A stretch of 64,000 bases of DNA, taken from NCBI GenBank assembly GCA_021014325.1, contig CM037460.1, positions 21,776,544 to 21,840,543 on the forward strand, in the 5' to 3' direction. The stretch is from Plazaster borealis (taxonomy: Eukaryota > Echinodermata > Asteroidea > Forcipulatida > Labidiasteridae). The position numbers and the translations under genes are program-made. A model generated the notes under the pieces. That model searched no databases, was not told the DNA's origin, and saw only the letters and a list, made by a program, of their open reading frames with translations. This document shows, in pieces, positions 12,480 to 24,043 of the stretch. The stretch's first letter is position 1. Each line of letters opens with the position of its first letter.

Positions 12480-12830
12480 AATTTGGCCCCACAGCTCAAT
12501 TTCAATGAGCTGCTTAAGCACAAAAATTTGCATAGCACAAAACAATTTTACTTATAAATAGGTAACCAGCCAAATTACCATGTCATATGTGCCATTTATG
12601 ACTGGTTTCTTGCCTATTATTGTTGAGCAGAAATTTGTTAAATACATGTATCTGCTTAAGCAGAAAATTATGCTTAGATTTCTGCTAAGCAAAACTATGC
12701 AGGATACCAGTCACAAATTGTACATGTGGCATGGGTATTGGTTGGTAAGCATATTCTGATAAGCATAATTTTGTTTCGGTAAGCTACTTTTTTGCACTTA
12801 AGCAGCTCTATGAAGCTTGGCCCTGTTTGC
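12480..12830. mobile_element. MITE, 'TTTCATAGAGCTGCTTAAGC' family
   Basis: Left end AATTTGGCCCCACAGCTCAA leading to GAGCTGCTTAAGCAC, and an inverted right end GCACTTAAGCAGCTCTATGAAGC..GGCCC. Internal CCAGTCACAAATTGTACATG is shared with other copies at about 10772-10975, 25735-25945, 26207-26398, 29460-29735, 32836-33035 and 40068-40262. It is the commonest short repeat here after the TTGGTAATT family. Confidence 0.7.
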
Positions 12831-13111
12831 CTGTTACCTTTCTATTATAACTGTTTTGCCTTTCACTCACTAGCTATGCATTTTCAGCATGTTCATTTTC
12901 AGCTTGAATTATATTTTTGTATCGTTGAGAACATGTGGCTTCTTGTATAAAATTTCCTGTAAAATTAAATAGGTTTAATGTGAATAAAGTATATAATGTA
13001 CATGTATGACGTTTATCTTGACCCCAAGCTTCACTCTTTAAATGTTAAGTAATAAGCCATCAGGGAAATTGACTGGTGAATTTGTTAAATGCTTTTGGGT
13101 TGAATAAAGAA

Positions 13112-13192
13112 AAAATTACTAGAGCGGGACTTGAACCTGTGATCTCCGGATTAATGTGTCGGCGCTCTACCAATTGAGCTATCTAACCCTAA
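13112..13192 (-). mobile_element. tRNA-like SINE head fragment, minus strand
   Basis: On the minus strand: TTAGATAGCTCAATTGGTAG with AGC (box A and D arm) and CAGGTTCAAGTCCCGCTCT (box B and T arm). I could not form a clean acceptor stem or anticodon arm, so a SINE or pseudo-tRNA is more likely than a functional tRNA gene. Confidence 0.5.
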
Positions 13193-13667
13193 TGTTGGCG
13201 GTCTCCCTATTTTGTCAATATCTTTTGTTCGGGGGTGACAGTCAGGAGCCATTCAACCTTAAAAAGCCGCATCCCCTTACGGTGATCCTTCTGCTGCCGC
13301 TTCGCAGATTTGTCATAAATTTTGGCATGATCCCTTGCTATATGGCAGTTACAGGACAACTTAAATTTAATGCCAATTTCATAGGTTGACAATGTATACA
13401 AACATGATCGATAGGGGAGACAAACAAGAAAACATTTAAATGAAAACAAAAGCTAGCGTCAAAAATATTCAGCAGTTTCATTTGTTCAATTTGTCAAAAT
13501 CTTTTTATTTTATCATTTTAAAAAGTGTGTAAATAAAAAGAATCTTCAACAAAATTGGACTGTTGTTAACAATTGTAGGACCAATGATTTTCCATTTCAG
13601 AGAGTTGCAGTGTTCATTCCAAAAAGTCCCTTATTCAATTTTGGACTGAACTTCCTGTTTAATAATA

Positions 13668-13807
13668 GACCGTGCAAGTCTTGCGCGTATTTGAACATTG
13701 GGACCCATTAAAGTGCGCAAGTTTTGTTTCCTTAGCACGTTAAAGCAATGTACATGGGACCAAAGTGGTCCCAAAAATATTTGAATACGCTTGAGACTTG
13801 CATGGTC
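13668..13807. mobile_element. MITE with TIR GACCGTGCAAGTCTTGCGCG
   Basis: Left GACCGTGCAAGTCTTGCGCG then TATTTGAAC; right GAATACGCTTGAGACTTGCATGGTC. An inner GGGACC..GGTCCC pair also matches. A left half recurs near 3770-3815 and related ends flank 39537-40058. Confidence 0.75.
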
Positions 13808-15005
13808 ATAGACTTCAGAAGAACTGAAATCTGTAAACTTTTCTGGTATTGGGCCAGTTAGTGATTTGTGAGGGCAAGGGTTTTTGTTTTGCCGAAACGG
13901 AAAATAATTGGCCCTACAATAGGCTTACGCTAACTACCCTTCTGCTGATTTGGTGGAGTTAATGGTTTGCTGGATTTTTTGCCAAATCGGTGGTAAAAAT
14001 TGATTGAAATATTAGATAGCTTTTTTTCCTTTAGTCAAGGAACTTTTATTTGACGTACCAAATGAAAAAAATCCATTAACTCAGCGTTCTCCCTTAACAG
14101 AGGTCCGCTGGCCAAATGCTAGTTAAAACACCCGCGGACCAGTCAAAATTCCTATTTAATATGAATTATGAACTGGTGGAATGACAAGCTAACTAGTCCT
14201 ACTGGATAGTCAATGAAAAAAAGTTGAGGGCAAACCCTGTTAACTATTCATAATAACTAGTTAAAATGTTATACAAATAAAGTTATTGTATAGACCCGAC
14301 ACTATCTCCTTTCAAATTAGTTTATCTTATTTCAATTAAAAACAGAATCATCTGTTAAAATACGTTCAGAGAAATCATTCTAAAATATTGGACTTTCGGA
14401 AAACAACTGGGCTTTGCAACTTTAATACTCCACAGCCAAACTCTAATGCTTGGCATTAGGCATGGCTGGCTTTATCAAGGGTTCAAATCCAAAGTTTGGA
14501 GTCAGTTGATGTGAAGTGGGTGTGACTTACAGAGGAATTCCGTCAAACTTATGAACAGGATAGTGATGGTGAGTAATAGGAGACTTTCAGGATGCTTGGT
14601 GGCACAGGTGCTACCAGGTAAATCCATTATGCTCAGAACTACGTAAACAATTGAAAGTCACCTGGTAAATAATAACAATAACAATTTGGGAGGCTAATCA
14701 TCCTTACTTGCAGCTGAGAAGTGCAAAGGATGCTGCTTTGTGTTTGAGTTGTAGGCATGCAAGGGCAAGGCTTGAAATTAACACTTGACAGCTGCAGCCT
14801 GAGGCAAGTAAACTCATGACTGGGCAAGTCCAACAGTCTTGTGTTTTCTGCCAAAGTCTCCCATGGCAGCTGCACTTGCTCCCTTTCAAAATGTTTCCTA
14901 GACAGACATTTTCACTGGAAAAGAGTATGTCTGGATGTATGGATAACTGTACATAAATACATAGTCTATAAAGAATTCAAAAACGAGTTTCTATAAAGAG
15001 CAGTC

Positions 15006-15118
15006 AATTTCATGATGCTGCTTACCACAGAATTCTGTGCTTATGGCGCCCTACACAGCGTGTAATTCTATGGACCATAACGCATAATTCTGCGGTAAGC
15101 AGAGTCATGAAATTGGAC
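15006..15118. repeat. Foldback element beside the ADAT1 3' end
   Basis: CAATTTCATGATGCTGCTTA..CCACAGAATTCTG on the left pairs with CAGAATTATGCG/TAAGCAGAGTCATGAAATTG-type sequence on the right. Similar pieces occur at 12395-12445 and 25935-26045. It lies 75 bp beyond the ADAT1 stop and may be within the 3' UTR. Confidence 0.65.
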
Positions 15119-15192
15119 CCCGATTAGAAACCTCAACAATTTGATGCGATAACCAATCCCGTACTACGTCTTGAAATTAAGGCTAGTGACTG

Positions 15193-18100
15193 TCAACTGA
15201 AAAGTGAATATTCCTCTGGTTTTTTGACCCATGTGTCAAAGATGTTGAGTAAGCGACCCACAGCTTCTTGGTACACTGTGGCAGCTCGCTTGAAATCAAG
15301 GTAACTTTTTAGGTTAGAACTCCTGTAATTTAACAACATACACAAGAAATACAAAATCAGCATCCAATTTTCATGGTTAAAAAAAAAATGTTTGGTTCTT
15401 TATATCAGAAAAAAATATGAGGTCAACACGATTTGATGGTGCCTGTTTGTGTTTCAATGGATGTGGACTATTGTGTCACTCAACTGTCAGCAGAAATGTA
15501 ACATTTAATACATGTTAAATTTGCATTGGGGATAAAGAATATTATTTGGTTTTACCAATACACCGATGTGTGTAAAGTACTCTATACTCTGCACTTTCCC
15601 CGAGTCCTGTGAAAAAAATCCACAGGCAAACCACTCAGGTTGGATTCAAACCTACAACCTTTGCCATTCTAGAGCAGATGTCTTACCGCACTACACCATC
15701 GAGATTGCCCGGTAGTTACAGGCAGTTTGAATCCTAGCTAAAGGAAGATCACTGGATTCTAAGTGCCCCTAGCTACCAGGAAAACTCGGAGGTCTAGTGG
15801 TAAGACATCTGCTCTAGAATGACAAAGGTTGTGGGTTAGAATCCCACCTGAGTGATTTGCCTGTGTTTTTTTTTCACAGGACTCAGGAAAGTACTGATTA
15901 TACAGTGCTTTACACACATCGGCATAAGACACATCGGTGTAAGGGTGAAACCAAATAATAGAAATGTACCATGTTTTAAAATGAAGAAAACAAATTGACA
16001 GCCCTTTTTGAGGAGTTTATACCCCTTGCGTATGATGTCACAAGATCACATAGCTCCCCACTGAGGTCAAAGGAAGATTCATTGGCTGAGAGTTGCACAT
16101 TGAGAGTGTTCACATTGTGTGCATTTCCATTGTTTGACCTCAGTGACGGCGACCTATGCCAGGGATCTATTGGTTGAAGCTAATTAAGAAGTAACTATAA
16201 ACAAATGGTAAACTTACGGGTACAACCATGTGTAAAATCTCTTTGTGAGAGTGTTGGCTCTGCAATGTTGGCTCTGAAAAGAGCAAACACTCCCACAAAG
16301 AGATTTTACACATGGTTGTATCCGCAAATTTACCATTTATTTATAGTTAATTCTTATTTTTGTTCAGACCATGCAAAGCTTCAAACAACACTTGAAGCTA
16401 ATTGTTCCAACACAGTATACAATTTAGAAGCCTGAGCAAGAGGCTCCCGACTTCACCAGTTGGAATTAATCTACCTATTTTTCCTGCCTACAATACAAGG
16501 TACATACCTCAATGTTAGTGGCAGTTGATGTACTGGGATAGCTTGCACCAAGTCTTTGAATGATCGAAACATCTCAGCCTTGCATACACTACATCTGAAG
16601 TTAAGATTCAAATAAAAAATGTTTACGCGCTACTTTTGAAAGCATCCGGACAACATTGGTACATTCCAAAGACCAGTATCCACACTTTGTGTAACTCAAC
16701 TTGTAAAGCAAAATTAGTGAAAAACCATCACAGTTTTGAAACATTGGTTTTCGGACTCTGAGATCAAAATGAATTGTTTTACAAGCATTTCTCAAAAACT
16801 ATAGCACTTAATATTTAAGACAAAAATATTTCAAGGGAAGTTTTCCACCAGGACCATCTTTATGTGTCAATCTGTGAAAACTTATATTTTCAATCTTACA
16901 AATGTTATGCATACCCTTTACATTTCTTCATAATGACATCAAAATTCTAATATAATTTTCCCTTGTGGTTTATTACTTGATATTAGAAGAAACTTGATAC
17001 ATTGTTGCTCACTATTGCTGAGTTTATGACTTACCTGGCCTCTAGTTTGTGGAGATTCTTGCTGGTGACGCCTTGCCTGCTACCATTCACCGACACCTCT
17101 AAAGGCTTACACTGTACTCTGCTCCAGATGATAGCTGGTGATAAAACAAGACAGACTTGATCAAAAAAGACTTTCCTCTCTATCAGCTCCAATTCCGAGC
17201 ATCTTCAGGCTCGAAAGACAATCAGAAAAAACAAGATTGAAACCATTCCCAAGTTTTTAACTCCCATGCAGTCTGTCTTGCTTCCCAGAAGTTGACAAAT
17301 ATTTATTTCAATATGTCCTAATGTTCTAAAATGGCTTGTTTGTTTTGCAAAAGCTTTGTTCAAGTTGTACTTGTTTGGTGATAATGATATATTATGAGTG
17401 ATAAATAAAAATGTTTTTTTCAATAAGTCAGTACAAAGCGAGTGGTGATTTGATACAAAAACAAAAACCAAACGTAATTCCATTTTTGTGGGGGTTGTCC
17501 CTGGGTACATGGCATACATACATTTGATTGAGTCACCCCTCCAACCCCCACCACCACCCCCTGACCCCATCCCCAGCCCCACCAAAAGATTTTCTGAAAA
17601 TCCCAACAACTAGACTGCTGAGCTCAGCTTGGTAAAGCCTGTAAATCCTACAAGCCAGCAATCACATGACACCTAAAACCATCAGTCATTGGTCCAAGCC
17701 GAGTGAACAGACTAATGCTAGCATCTGTTTTCTCAGAGTGTTTATAGGGATTGTATACGTTTGGTAATTGGAACCCACTGTTTGTTTCAATCCCATATAG
17801 TTGTAGACATATACCATAAAACTAACCTGTGAAAATGTCATTTCAAAAGGTGGTAGTGTTTTTGAGATATTGCCGAAAATCTGGAGCGGTTATGTCCACA
17901 TTTAAAATTTTGGGGGATAAAAAGTGATATCTTTTTCCATAACCGCAGTACTTCTCAGTGAAAAATTTCTCGAAATGCATTATACGATCGGAGCTGCTGT
18001 ACTTCTTACCAAGTAAGTTTTTATTGCCATTAATTTTCAGAGTCATACCAAACGTATACAGACCCTTTAAATCCAGGTCCAGATCAGGAACCACACTAAC

Positions 18101-21100
18101 CTGAACCAGCAGGTGCCATTTTTCCCTGGTTCCCAGCAAAATGAGCTTCAACCTCTTCCTTAGCATCAGGGAATGCTACCTGGGTTGATACAATACTTGG
18201 TACGTTGATGTGGTAGGGCTCTGGCAGGTCAGACACTGGCTTTAGTCTGCCAATGAGGGCTCTCACCATAGCAGCTTGATTGTAAGGACATCTGGAGGTA
18301 AAGAAATTAATTATACCAACTAGTTTCATTCGGCAAAATATTTCAAAAATGGTTTGATGACAAAGTTCCATATTTCCATGTTTATTGGGCATGGTATAAA
18401 TCCCTTTGATAGGCTTGTTTGCTTGTATGGCAAAGTCAAAAGCTACTGTGCAGTACAAGATTTGTGCACACTGTGTCACTGTGACACAACAGCTTCTTGT
18501 ACTCGTGCTATGGTTAAAACTTGACTGCCTTGGTGATCCATGAAGTGGTCTATATTCCCTCGGCTTAAGCTTCGCCTCAGGAAAATTGAGTGCTCCAGGG
18601 ATCACCTCGGGAGTCGTACTTTTAACCACAGCACTTGAAGCAGTCAAGTCAATAATTGTATACTATGCCATGGGCATTCCATGCTATGGGTGTCACAATG
18701 ACCCACAAAGACAGTGTGGCTCATTCACACCTACCACCACCGATCCTGTCATTTGAAGTTGCTTGTGAGCAAAAAAATAATCGACTACTGAAAAGTGTGC
18801 AAGAAAAACTATGAGACAGAATTAACACACATAATCATCTTCTTACTTTCCCACAATAAGAGTCTTCAGGTAGATGGGCTTGTCCAGAAAGTGCGACAGC
18901 AAGGCACCCTGACATCCAACTACATTCCACCTAGCAATCTTATCACTGCAGGACATGGACAGCGTTTGATCACCGCGTCCAGGCTTCAAGCGCAGGAGGC
19001 CAACTCTATGATACTCTGGCCCATGTTGGAGTAAATCTTGGGGTCCCCCTGGAACACACTTGGCACCGGTGCGGTAGATGTCATCGCAAGTCACTGGAAC
19101 TTCTGTCTGTGCTGGTCGAGTTTAAAATAAAAGGTTCAATATTAAGTATATAAAATCTGTATTTTCAAGACTCGGGTTTAGGCTTTTATTATTTATCGGA
19201 AACAATTTTAACAACCAATGTTGAACTTCTGTTCCAAATTGCAAGCTTTTTGGTTAGAAAATAAACACCTGTACCTTTTGAAGAGTGGGCAGGATTAGAT
19301 GCTAGTTCTTCATTATTTGATACTTCACTCCATTCCTTTGGAACCCTACGGTTAGACTGTTTAATCTCTGCATGAGTTGTCGATGTCAACACTTCAATCT
19401 TTATTCGCTTACTCCGACAGAAATCCTCAGATGGCGAAACAGACGAGGTATCTTCAATTTCCTTTCCGTGTTCTTTAGCTCGTTTTATTCCTGGACTGAT
19501 TTTGCTTTCACCATCAGTTCCCCTAAGATCAGTGTCTTTATCCTTGATTGTAACATTTGCCTCATTTCTCTGAGTCTTATTCTTAGATTCATCATTAGAG
19601 GACACAGTCAAGGGTACCTCCTTTGGGAAGATGGAGGCATCTCCGCAAGGTGTGTGACTCGTGAAGAAGTAAAACTCTACGCCATCCTTGAGGTGGTATT
19701 TGAAGTTGTGGTCGGGTCCCGTAAAAATACTCTCTTGCTGATCCGAGTAGGCAAAGTGGAGTTGCTCACTCAGGTACCTGAGGTTCAAAATAAAAAACTA
19801 ACTTTGAGAATTTTCTTATAAATAAAGTCAATAGTGCATTGAATTTATAGTTTGGGGTTGGGTTGGAAAGTTGTGGTTAAAGGACATTTACTTTAAAATG
19901 TCCAACATCACCTAGAACTTTGGACTCCTATTGCCGACATTCAAGTTTGAAACTGCAAAGCAAAAATAGAGAATGGAAGAACAAATTTCTGCAGTGCAAT
20001 AATAAAAAGAGAACAAATAAGCTCAATAGTTTAATCAGCACATCAGCTGAATTAGTTTGTGTGGCATAATGTTATTGGGCTGTACTGACTTTATCCAACT
20101 TGAGATATTTTGGGACGGGCAGTTAGAGGGAGGTCGATATAATACATTTATTTCTCTGTACCTTATAAATGCTCTTCTTGCCAAAACTTCAGCATGACTG
20201 TCATTGATGATGTACCCTACAAAATAAAACAGTAAAATTAAATTATTGCTAAACTTCGAGTTATTGCAGGGTCCCATTTCCCCAAGAAAGGCAGCTGGGA
20301 AAATTAAGATAAATATTTCCTCAGTGATCTATAACTAACTAACCACTAATTTTAATCTGTACTCCAGCAGTTTACAATCTAAGGTGTTCCAGGAAGCCTC
20401 GACGCAGCATTTCAGTAATATCAAATTTAAAAAAGGGCTCATAAACTGTTTGTTAATCCAAATTTGACGTTTCAATTCCTAGGCCCCCACAACCCACAAA
20501 CTTGAAGTAAGACTCAGTATTACCTTCTTTGCTCATCTTTTTCTGGCCGATACACTTTGATCCTGTTGCCATAGCAACAACCTTCAAGCCGTCTGTTGCT
20601 GTCGTTTGAAAGAAAATGGAAACAAATTGAGTGGAAGGTACACTATCTATCATTCAATGATCATCCCATTGATTTCTCTAGAATACAGGCCCCGATACTT
20701 GGTTCTTGTGTGAGGCAGTTTGTTCTTAGTAAGGGAAAGGGGAGAGCACCTCTATGAGAGATACAATTCCAAACATTTGTGCTGGAACATTTCAAAGGAC
20801 ACCAGACAATGGCCAAAGGGGTTCAGGAGCGATTTGACTGAGAAAACATTGCCAGAAACAGAAACAGGCCTGATGCTTTGTAGTCGCTGAATGTCAGATT
20901 GCGTAAGGGCATTTATAATTAAGACAGCTTTCCACCATCCTATGACCCATGGATGATGGCGAGGGCACCAGCACACACCTCAATATGATCTATGATGAAG
21001 GAAATTTAAATTTCTACTTTGGCAAAATTAAGGGGCACCAAGGCACTGTATGTAAAGGCATGGACTCTGGAGACAATTGTATATGCAAAGGAGGTGTCCA

Positions 21101-22797
21101 ACCTGGGCTGCTACTACCCAGCAAACACGTAACGTCATCGTAACGTTACTGTAAAGTTGTATTTTGGTTACGTTATTTCCCAACTAAAACACCACTAACT
21201 TGCAATGATGCAAAAAGGTTGCAGTTTCGTCTTGTTACTTAATAACATAAATACAACGTTATAACAACATTATATTTTAACCCTCATCTAAAAACGTCTT
21301 GTGAATATTTTTTTGCAACGTTGTCTGAAGGTTGTGGTTCTGTCATGTTATTTAGTAACGCATATACAACGTTGTCCAACGTTGTATTTTGACGTCGTAT
21401 ACAAACGTTTGGTGAATGTTCTTTCAATATGTTACCTGAGGGTTGTGGTTTTGTCACGTTACTTAACAACATCAATACAACGTCATGACAATATATTTTC
21501 ACAACGTCTTAATAAAGTCGCATTAACCTATTTTTGCAAAGTTGCTTGAAGGTTGTAGTTTTGTCAGGTTACTTTGGAACGTTATGACAACGTATGACAT
21601 TTATGCAAATTAGCAGATTGGGCTTAGAAGTTTTAAAATACCTACAACTAATATCAAGAAGTTTGCAAAATTTATGAACTAGGTGTACTCATTTCTTAAA
21701 TTATTTGTCTAAACTATTAGAGGATTTAGTGACAAATTAAATGTAGTGACTAAACATGTAATTTTACTTTCAAAAATATTATTAAAATGGAAAAAATTAA
21801 GAAAAAATATACACCCATGACTGCCAAAGTCAAGAAATTGATCTGTATATAAAGTACATGCTATACGGTGTATAGTATACAGGTTCAGTGAAGTCAGGCA
21901 ACCGCAATGTAGAGGCCTATTGGAATGGTAAGTTTGTATTGTTGAAAGTAATTAATTGATCATGTTGATATATCTCTAATATTAATAATCATGAAATATA
22001 AATAACTTGTATTAAATTAAAGTACGTCACAATAACGTCACAATCACGTCAAAAAATTACTTTATTTTAAGTGCAGTTTTTACGTTGTCACAACGTTATT
22101 AAAAAACGTCAAAACGCAACGTCCTCTGGTCGTTGACAAAACTCCACACTTATCCGTCCATACGACGTTAAATAAAAACGTTCTCCGAACATTCAAATAA
22201 CGTCCTAGCGACGTAGAGTGGACGTTATTTTGTTTGCTGGGTACTAGTGTACGTGCTACACGACACCCTAACGTACGACGACTACCCTAGGCCTGTATAC
22301 ATACGGTACGATAATCTACGACTCACGAGCTCTGATATTTTTTACTCCTTTTTTTCAATGCACTACGTACTGGTACTGCTGCTAGGGCATGCTGGGGGAG
22401 TAACTAAATCTGTAAATTGTGGTTCGATACCTCCATGATCAGAGCTACAAAAATACAACAGTAAACACCGAACACTAACCATGCTAACTATACGGTTAAC
22501 ACATAAAACGACACCCTATCAACTACAAAAAAGGAACATACATTATAAGGATACAACACAACACGTCACTAGTGTAGTAGAGTACAGTGTCAGTGAGTGA
22601 GTATAAACAATGAACGGTACACTTTAACAAATATTACTTGTTTTTGAACTCCTTGGCACGCTGGAAACAGCAGCAGCATTCTGAACAACTGCTGCCAGTA
22701 ACGTCCATTCCCTGTTGACCTGTGGCTTTCCTTTCTTGGGCAGAGCATCCTTGTAATGTTTAATGCATAAATTCGACACACTTGTGACAAAATCCAT
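15193..22797 (-). CDS. ADAT1: tRNA-specific adenosine deaminase 1 (9 exons)
   Basis: Deaminates adenosine 37 of eukaryotic tRNA-Ala to inosine (family knowledge). Exons in transcript order on the minus strand: 22797-22638, 20598-20524, 20216-20162, 19777-19275, 19111-18847, 18291-18101, 17134-17035, 16588-16508, 15322-15193; every junction is GT-AG and in frame, giving 519 residues against about 500 in human. Landmarks: [20 protein letters not shown] near the N-terminus, [10 protein letters not shown], deaminase motif [11 protein letters not shown] (zinc His86, catalytic Glu88), SHTPCGDAS (zinc Cys141), a long polar non-conserved insert in exon 4, [10 protein letters not shown], then [20 protein letters not shown] (zinc Cys319) and [15 protein letters not shown]. 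All zinc ligands are present. Met at 22797 was chosen because it matches the human N-terminal length; an in-frame Met lies four codons upstream. Divergent from the DHRS1-type gene. Confidence 0.95.
15600..15960. repeat. Inverted pair of tRNA-like repeat units (ADAT1 intron 8)
   Basis: The left unit (about 15600-15715, minus) and right unit (about 15785-15955, plus) are reverse complements: GGTCTAGTGGTAAGACATCT, GCTCTAGAATGACAAAGGTT and a box-B-like GGGTTAGAATCCCACC in the right unit all recur inverted on the left. It resembles two head-to-head SINEs or a foldback element built from a tRNA-like sequence. Confidence 0.75.
16185..16356. repeat. Long hairpin / foldback (ADAT1 intron 8)
   Basis: The left arm (TAAGAAGTAACTATAAACAA, then ATGGTAAACTTACGGG..CATGTGTAAAATCTCTTTGTG) is mirrored almost exactly by the right arm ending ACCATTTATTTATAGTTAA. 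About 65 bp per arm, with a loop around 16255-16284. Confidence 0.85.
16793..16921. mobile_element. MITE fragment, right half of the 'TTGGTAATT' family
   Basis: Matches the right half of the 33995-34346 copy (GTTTTCCACCAGGACCATCTTTA; TATTTTCAATCTTACAAATG; ACCCTTTA). No left end seen. Lies in the ADAT1 intron between exons 7 and 8. Confidence 0.5.
17748..18070. mobile_element. MITE, 'TTGGTAATT' family, 'TTTTGAGATATTGC' subtype
   Basis: Starts AGGGATTGTATACGTTTGGT and ends CAAACGTATACAGACCCTTT in inverted orientation. The body shares AAACTAACCTGTGAAA and TTTTTGAGATATTGC with the 44788-45173 copy. It ends 30 bp from ADAT1 exon 6. Confidence 0.75.
18512..18628. repeat. Foldback repeat (GGTTAAAAC ends) in ADAT1 intron 5
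   Basis: Left GGTTAAAACTTGACTGCCTT..GGTGATCC, right GGGATCACCTCGGGAGTCGT..TTTTAACC. A second copy with the same plan lies at 38397-38490. Confidence 0.7.
21117..22241. mobile_element. TIR element (CCCAGCAAAC ends), 1.1 kb, in ADAT1 intron 1
   Basis: Begins CCCAGCAAACACGTAACG and ends CGTTATTTTGTTTGCTGGG (inverted), flanked by TACTA at 21112-21116 and 22242-22246, a perfect 5-bp target duplication. The interior is filled with degenerate ACGTT-containing subrepeats and has no convincing ORF, so it is a non-autonomous DNA transposon. Confidence 0.88.
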
Positions 22798-22920
22798 CGA
22801 TACAACCATGGAGCACAACGAAGGCCTACACACTTGAAAAGAGAAAAGTGTTTTGCTCAGCCTCTCAAGCTTCAGCATCCACCACACAAGAACTACACTC
22901 GTGGCCGCAAGCATTAGTTG

Positions 22921-22934
22921 CCGCTAGAGGGCGC
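22921..22934 (+). promoter_or_regulatory. CTCF-like motif upstream of ADAT1
   Basis: CCGCTAGAGGGCGC differs at one base from the bilaterian CTCF core (CCASYAGRKGGCRS). It sits 124 bp upstream of the chosen ADAT1 start codon. A single motif match without binding data is weak evidence. Confidence 0.3.
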
Positions 22935-23195
22935 AATTGTAGGTAAACTTTTGTAAAGTGTTGCATAACAAACAGATGGTCGACACCACGTACTCTCCGC
23001 CCCCAACTCCAGTAACCGACCAAGAACCAAGCAAGATACTTCAATTTCTCAGACTAAAAAAGCAAAAACTGCAGTGTAAGTAGGCTCCATTGGTCAGTCA
23101 GTCAGTTGATTGATTGTCACACGGGCGGGTGAGTTGTAATGCCCGGATTTGATGTCATTCTCTGTTGTCAGAATTGGACTGGTCATGCTCATATG

Positions 23196-23315
23196 GCCCA
23201 CCTTGTTGAGCTGTACATTGTATATGGCTCTCTTTTTTTAACACATCGGTCTCATAAAAGTGAGTGTTATGAGACCGATGTTAAAAGAGAGCCATTACAG
23301 CTCAACAAGGTGGGC
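23196..23315. repeat. Inverted repeat, about 50-bp arms
   Basis: GCCCACCTTGTTGAGCTGTA..TGGCTCTCTTTT pairs with AAAAGAGAGCCATTACAGCTCAACAAGGTGGGC, and CATCGGTCTCATAA with TTATGAGACCGATG at the centre. It is followed within 20 bp by another hairpin. Confidence 0.85.
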
Positions 23316-23330
23316 TAGGACTGGTGGTAA

Positions 23331-23410
23331 CTACTCCTAGAACTATGAGGTTTGCTACGCTATCGTTCGCGGAGACGATAGCGTAGCAAACCTCATAGTT
23401 CTAGGAGTAG
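23331..23410. repeat. Perfect hairpin, 36-bp arms, 8-base loop
   Basis: Arms 23331-23366 and 23375-23410 are exact reverse complements (CTACTCCTAGAACTATGAGG start, CCTCATAGTTCTAGGAGTAG end). With no mismatch it must be recent or maintained. Confidence 0.95.
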
Positions 23411-23473
23411 GTGGTAACACCATGGAGGTCTAAATTCTACCTCTATATACTATGGAGTATGGGTACAGGTAGT

Positions 23474-23851
23474 TAAGGCATCGTACACGTTTGGTAATTA
23501 CTCAAAATATATATTAGCATAAAAACTGACTTGGTAATGAGCAACGGAGAGCTGTTGATAGTATAAAACATTGTAGGAAACGACTCCCTCTGAAATAACG
23601 TAGTTTTTGAGACAGAGGTATTTTCTCACTAAAATAATAAAAACTTCTTGCAAGAAGTTTTTATTCCTATCTAAAGCACACAAATTTGTACAACAAGGGT
23701 GTTTTTTCTTTCATCATTTTCTTGCAACTTCGATGACCAATTGAGTTTGAGCCAAAATTTTCACAGGCTTGTTATTTTATGCATATGTTGAGATACACCA
23801 AGTGAGAACACTGGTCTTTGACAATTACCAAACGTGTACGATGCCTTTAAC
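23474..23851. mobile_element. MITE, 'TTGGTAATT' family, full copy
   Basis: Ends AAGGCATCGTACACGTTTGG and CCAAACGTGTACGATGCCTT. Central palindrome AAACTTCTTGCAAGAAGTTT, and AGAGCTGTTGATAGTATAAA. Close relatives at 32183-32552 and 63600-63973. Confidence 0.85.
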
Positions 23852-24043
23852 AACTAACTAAACTAGGCCTGCCTGGGCATATAGATAGGGTTTTTTTTAA
23901 GTTTATAAATAGTTCAAATCCACCACTTATCAAGGATACGAACTGGATTTGCACTATTTATGAAGCTATAGTATTATTAATAGTAGTTGTGTAAATGTTC
24001 GTTGTTCACATTTAATATTATGATAAGCCAGGGCTTACCTACA

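Larger units (their letters stand above)
9056..15192. other. Intergenic: repeats only, no gene recognised
   Basis: Between the convergent 3' ends of the phosphatase and ADAT1 genes I see foldback and TIR elements (listed separately), one tRNA-like SINE fragment and AT-rich sequence. None of the short ORFs carries a recognisable domain. UTRs of both genes must fall at the two edges. Confidence 0.55.
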
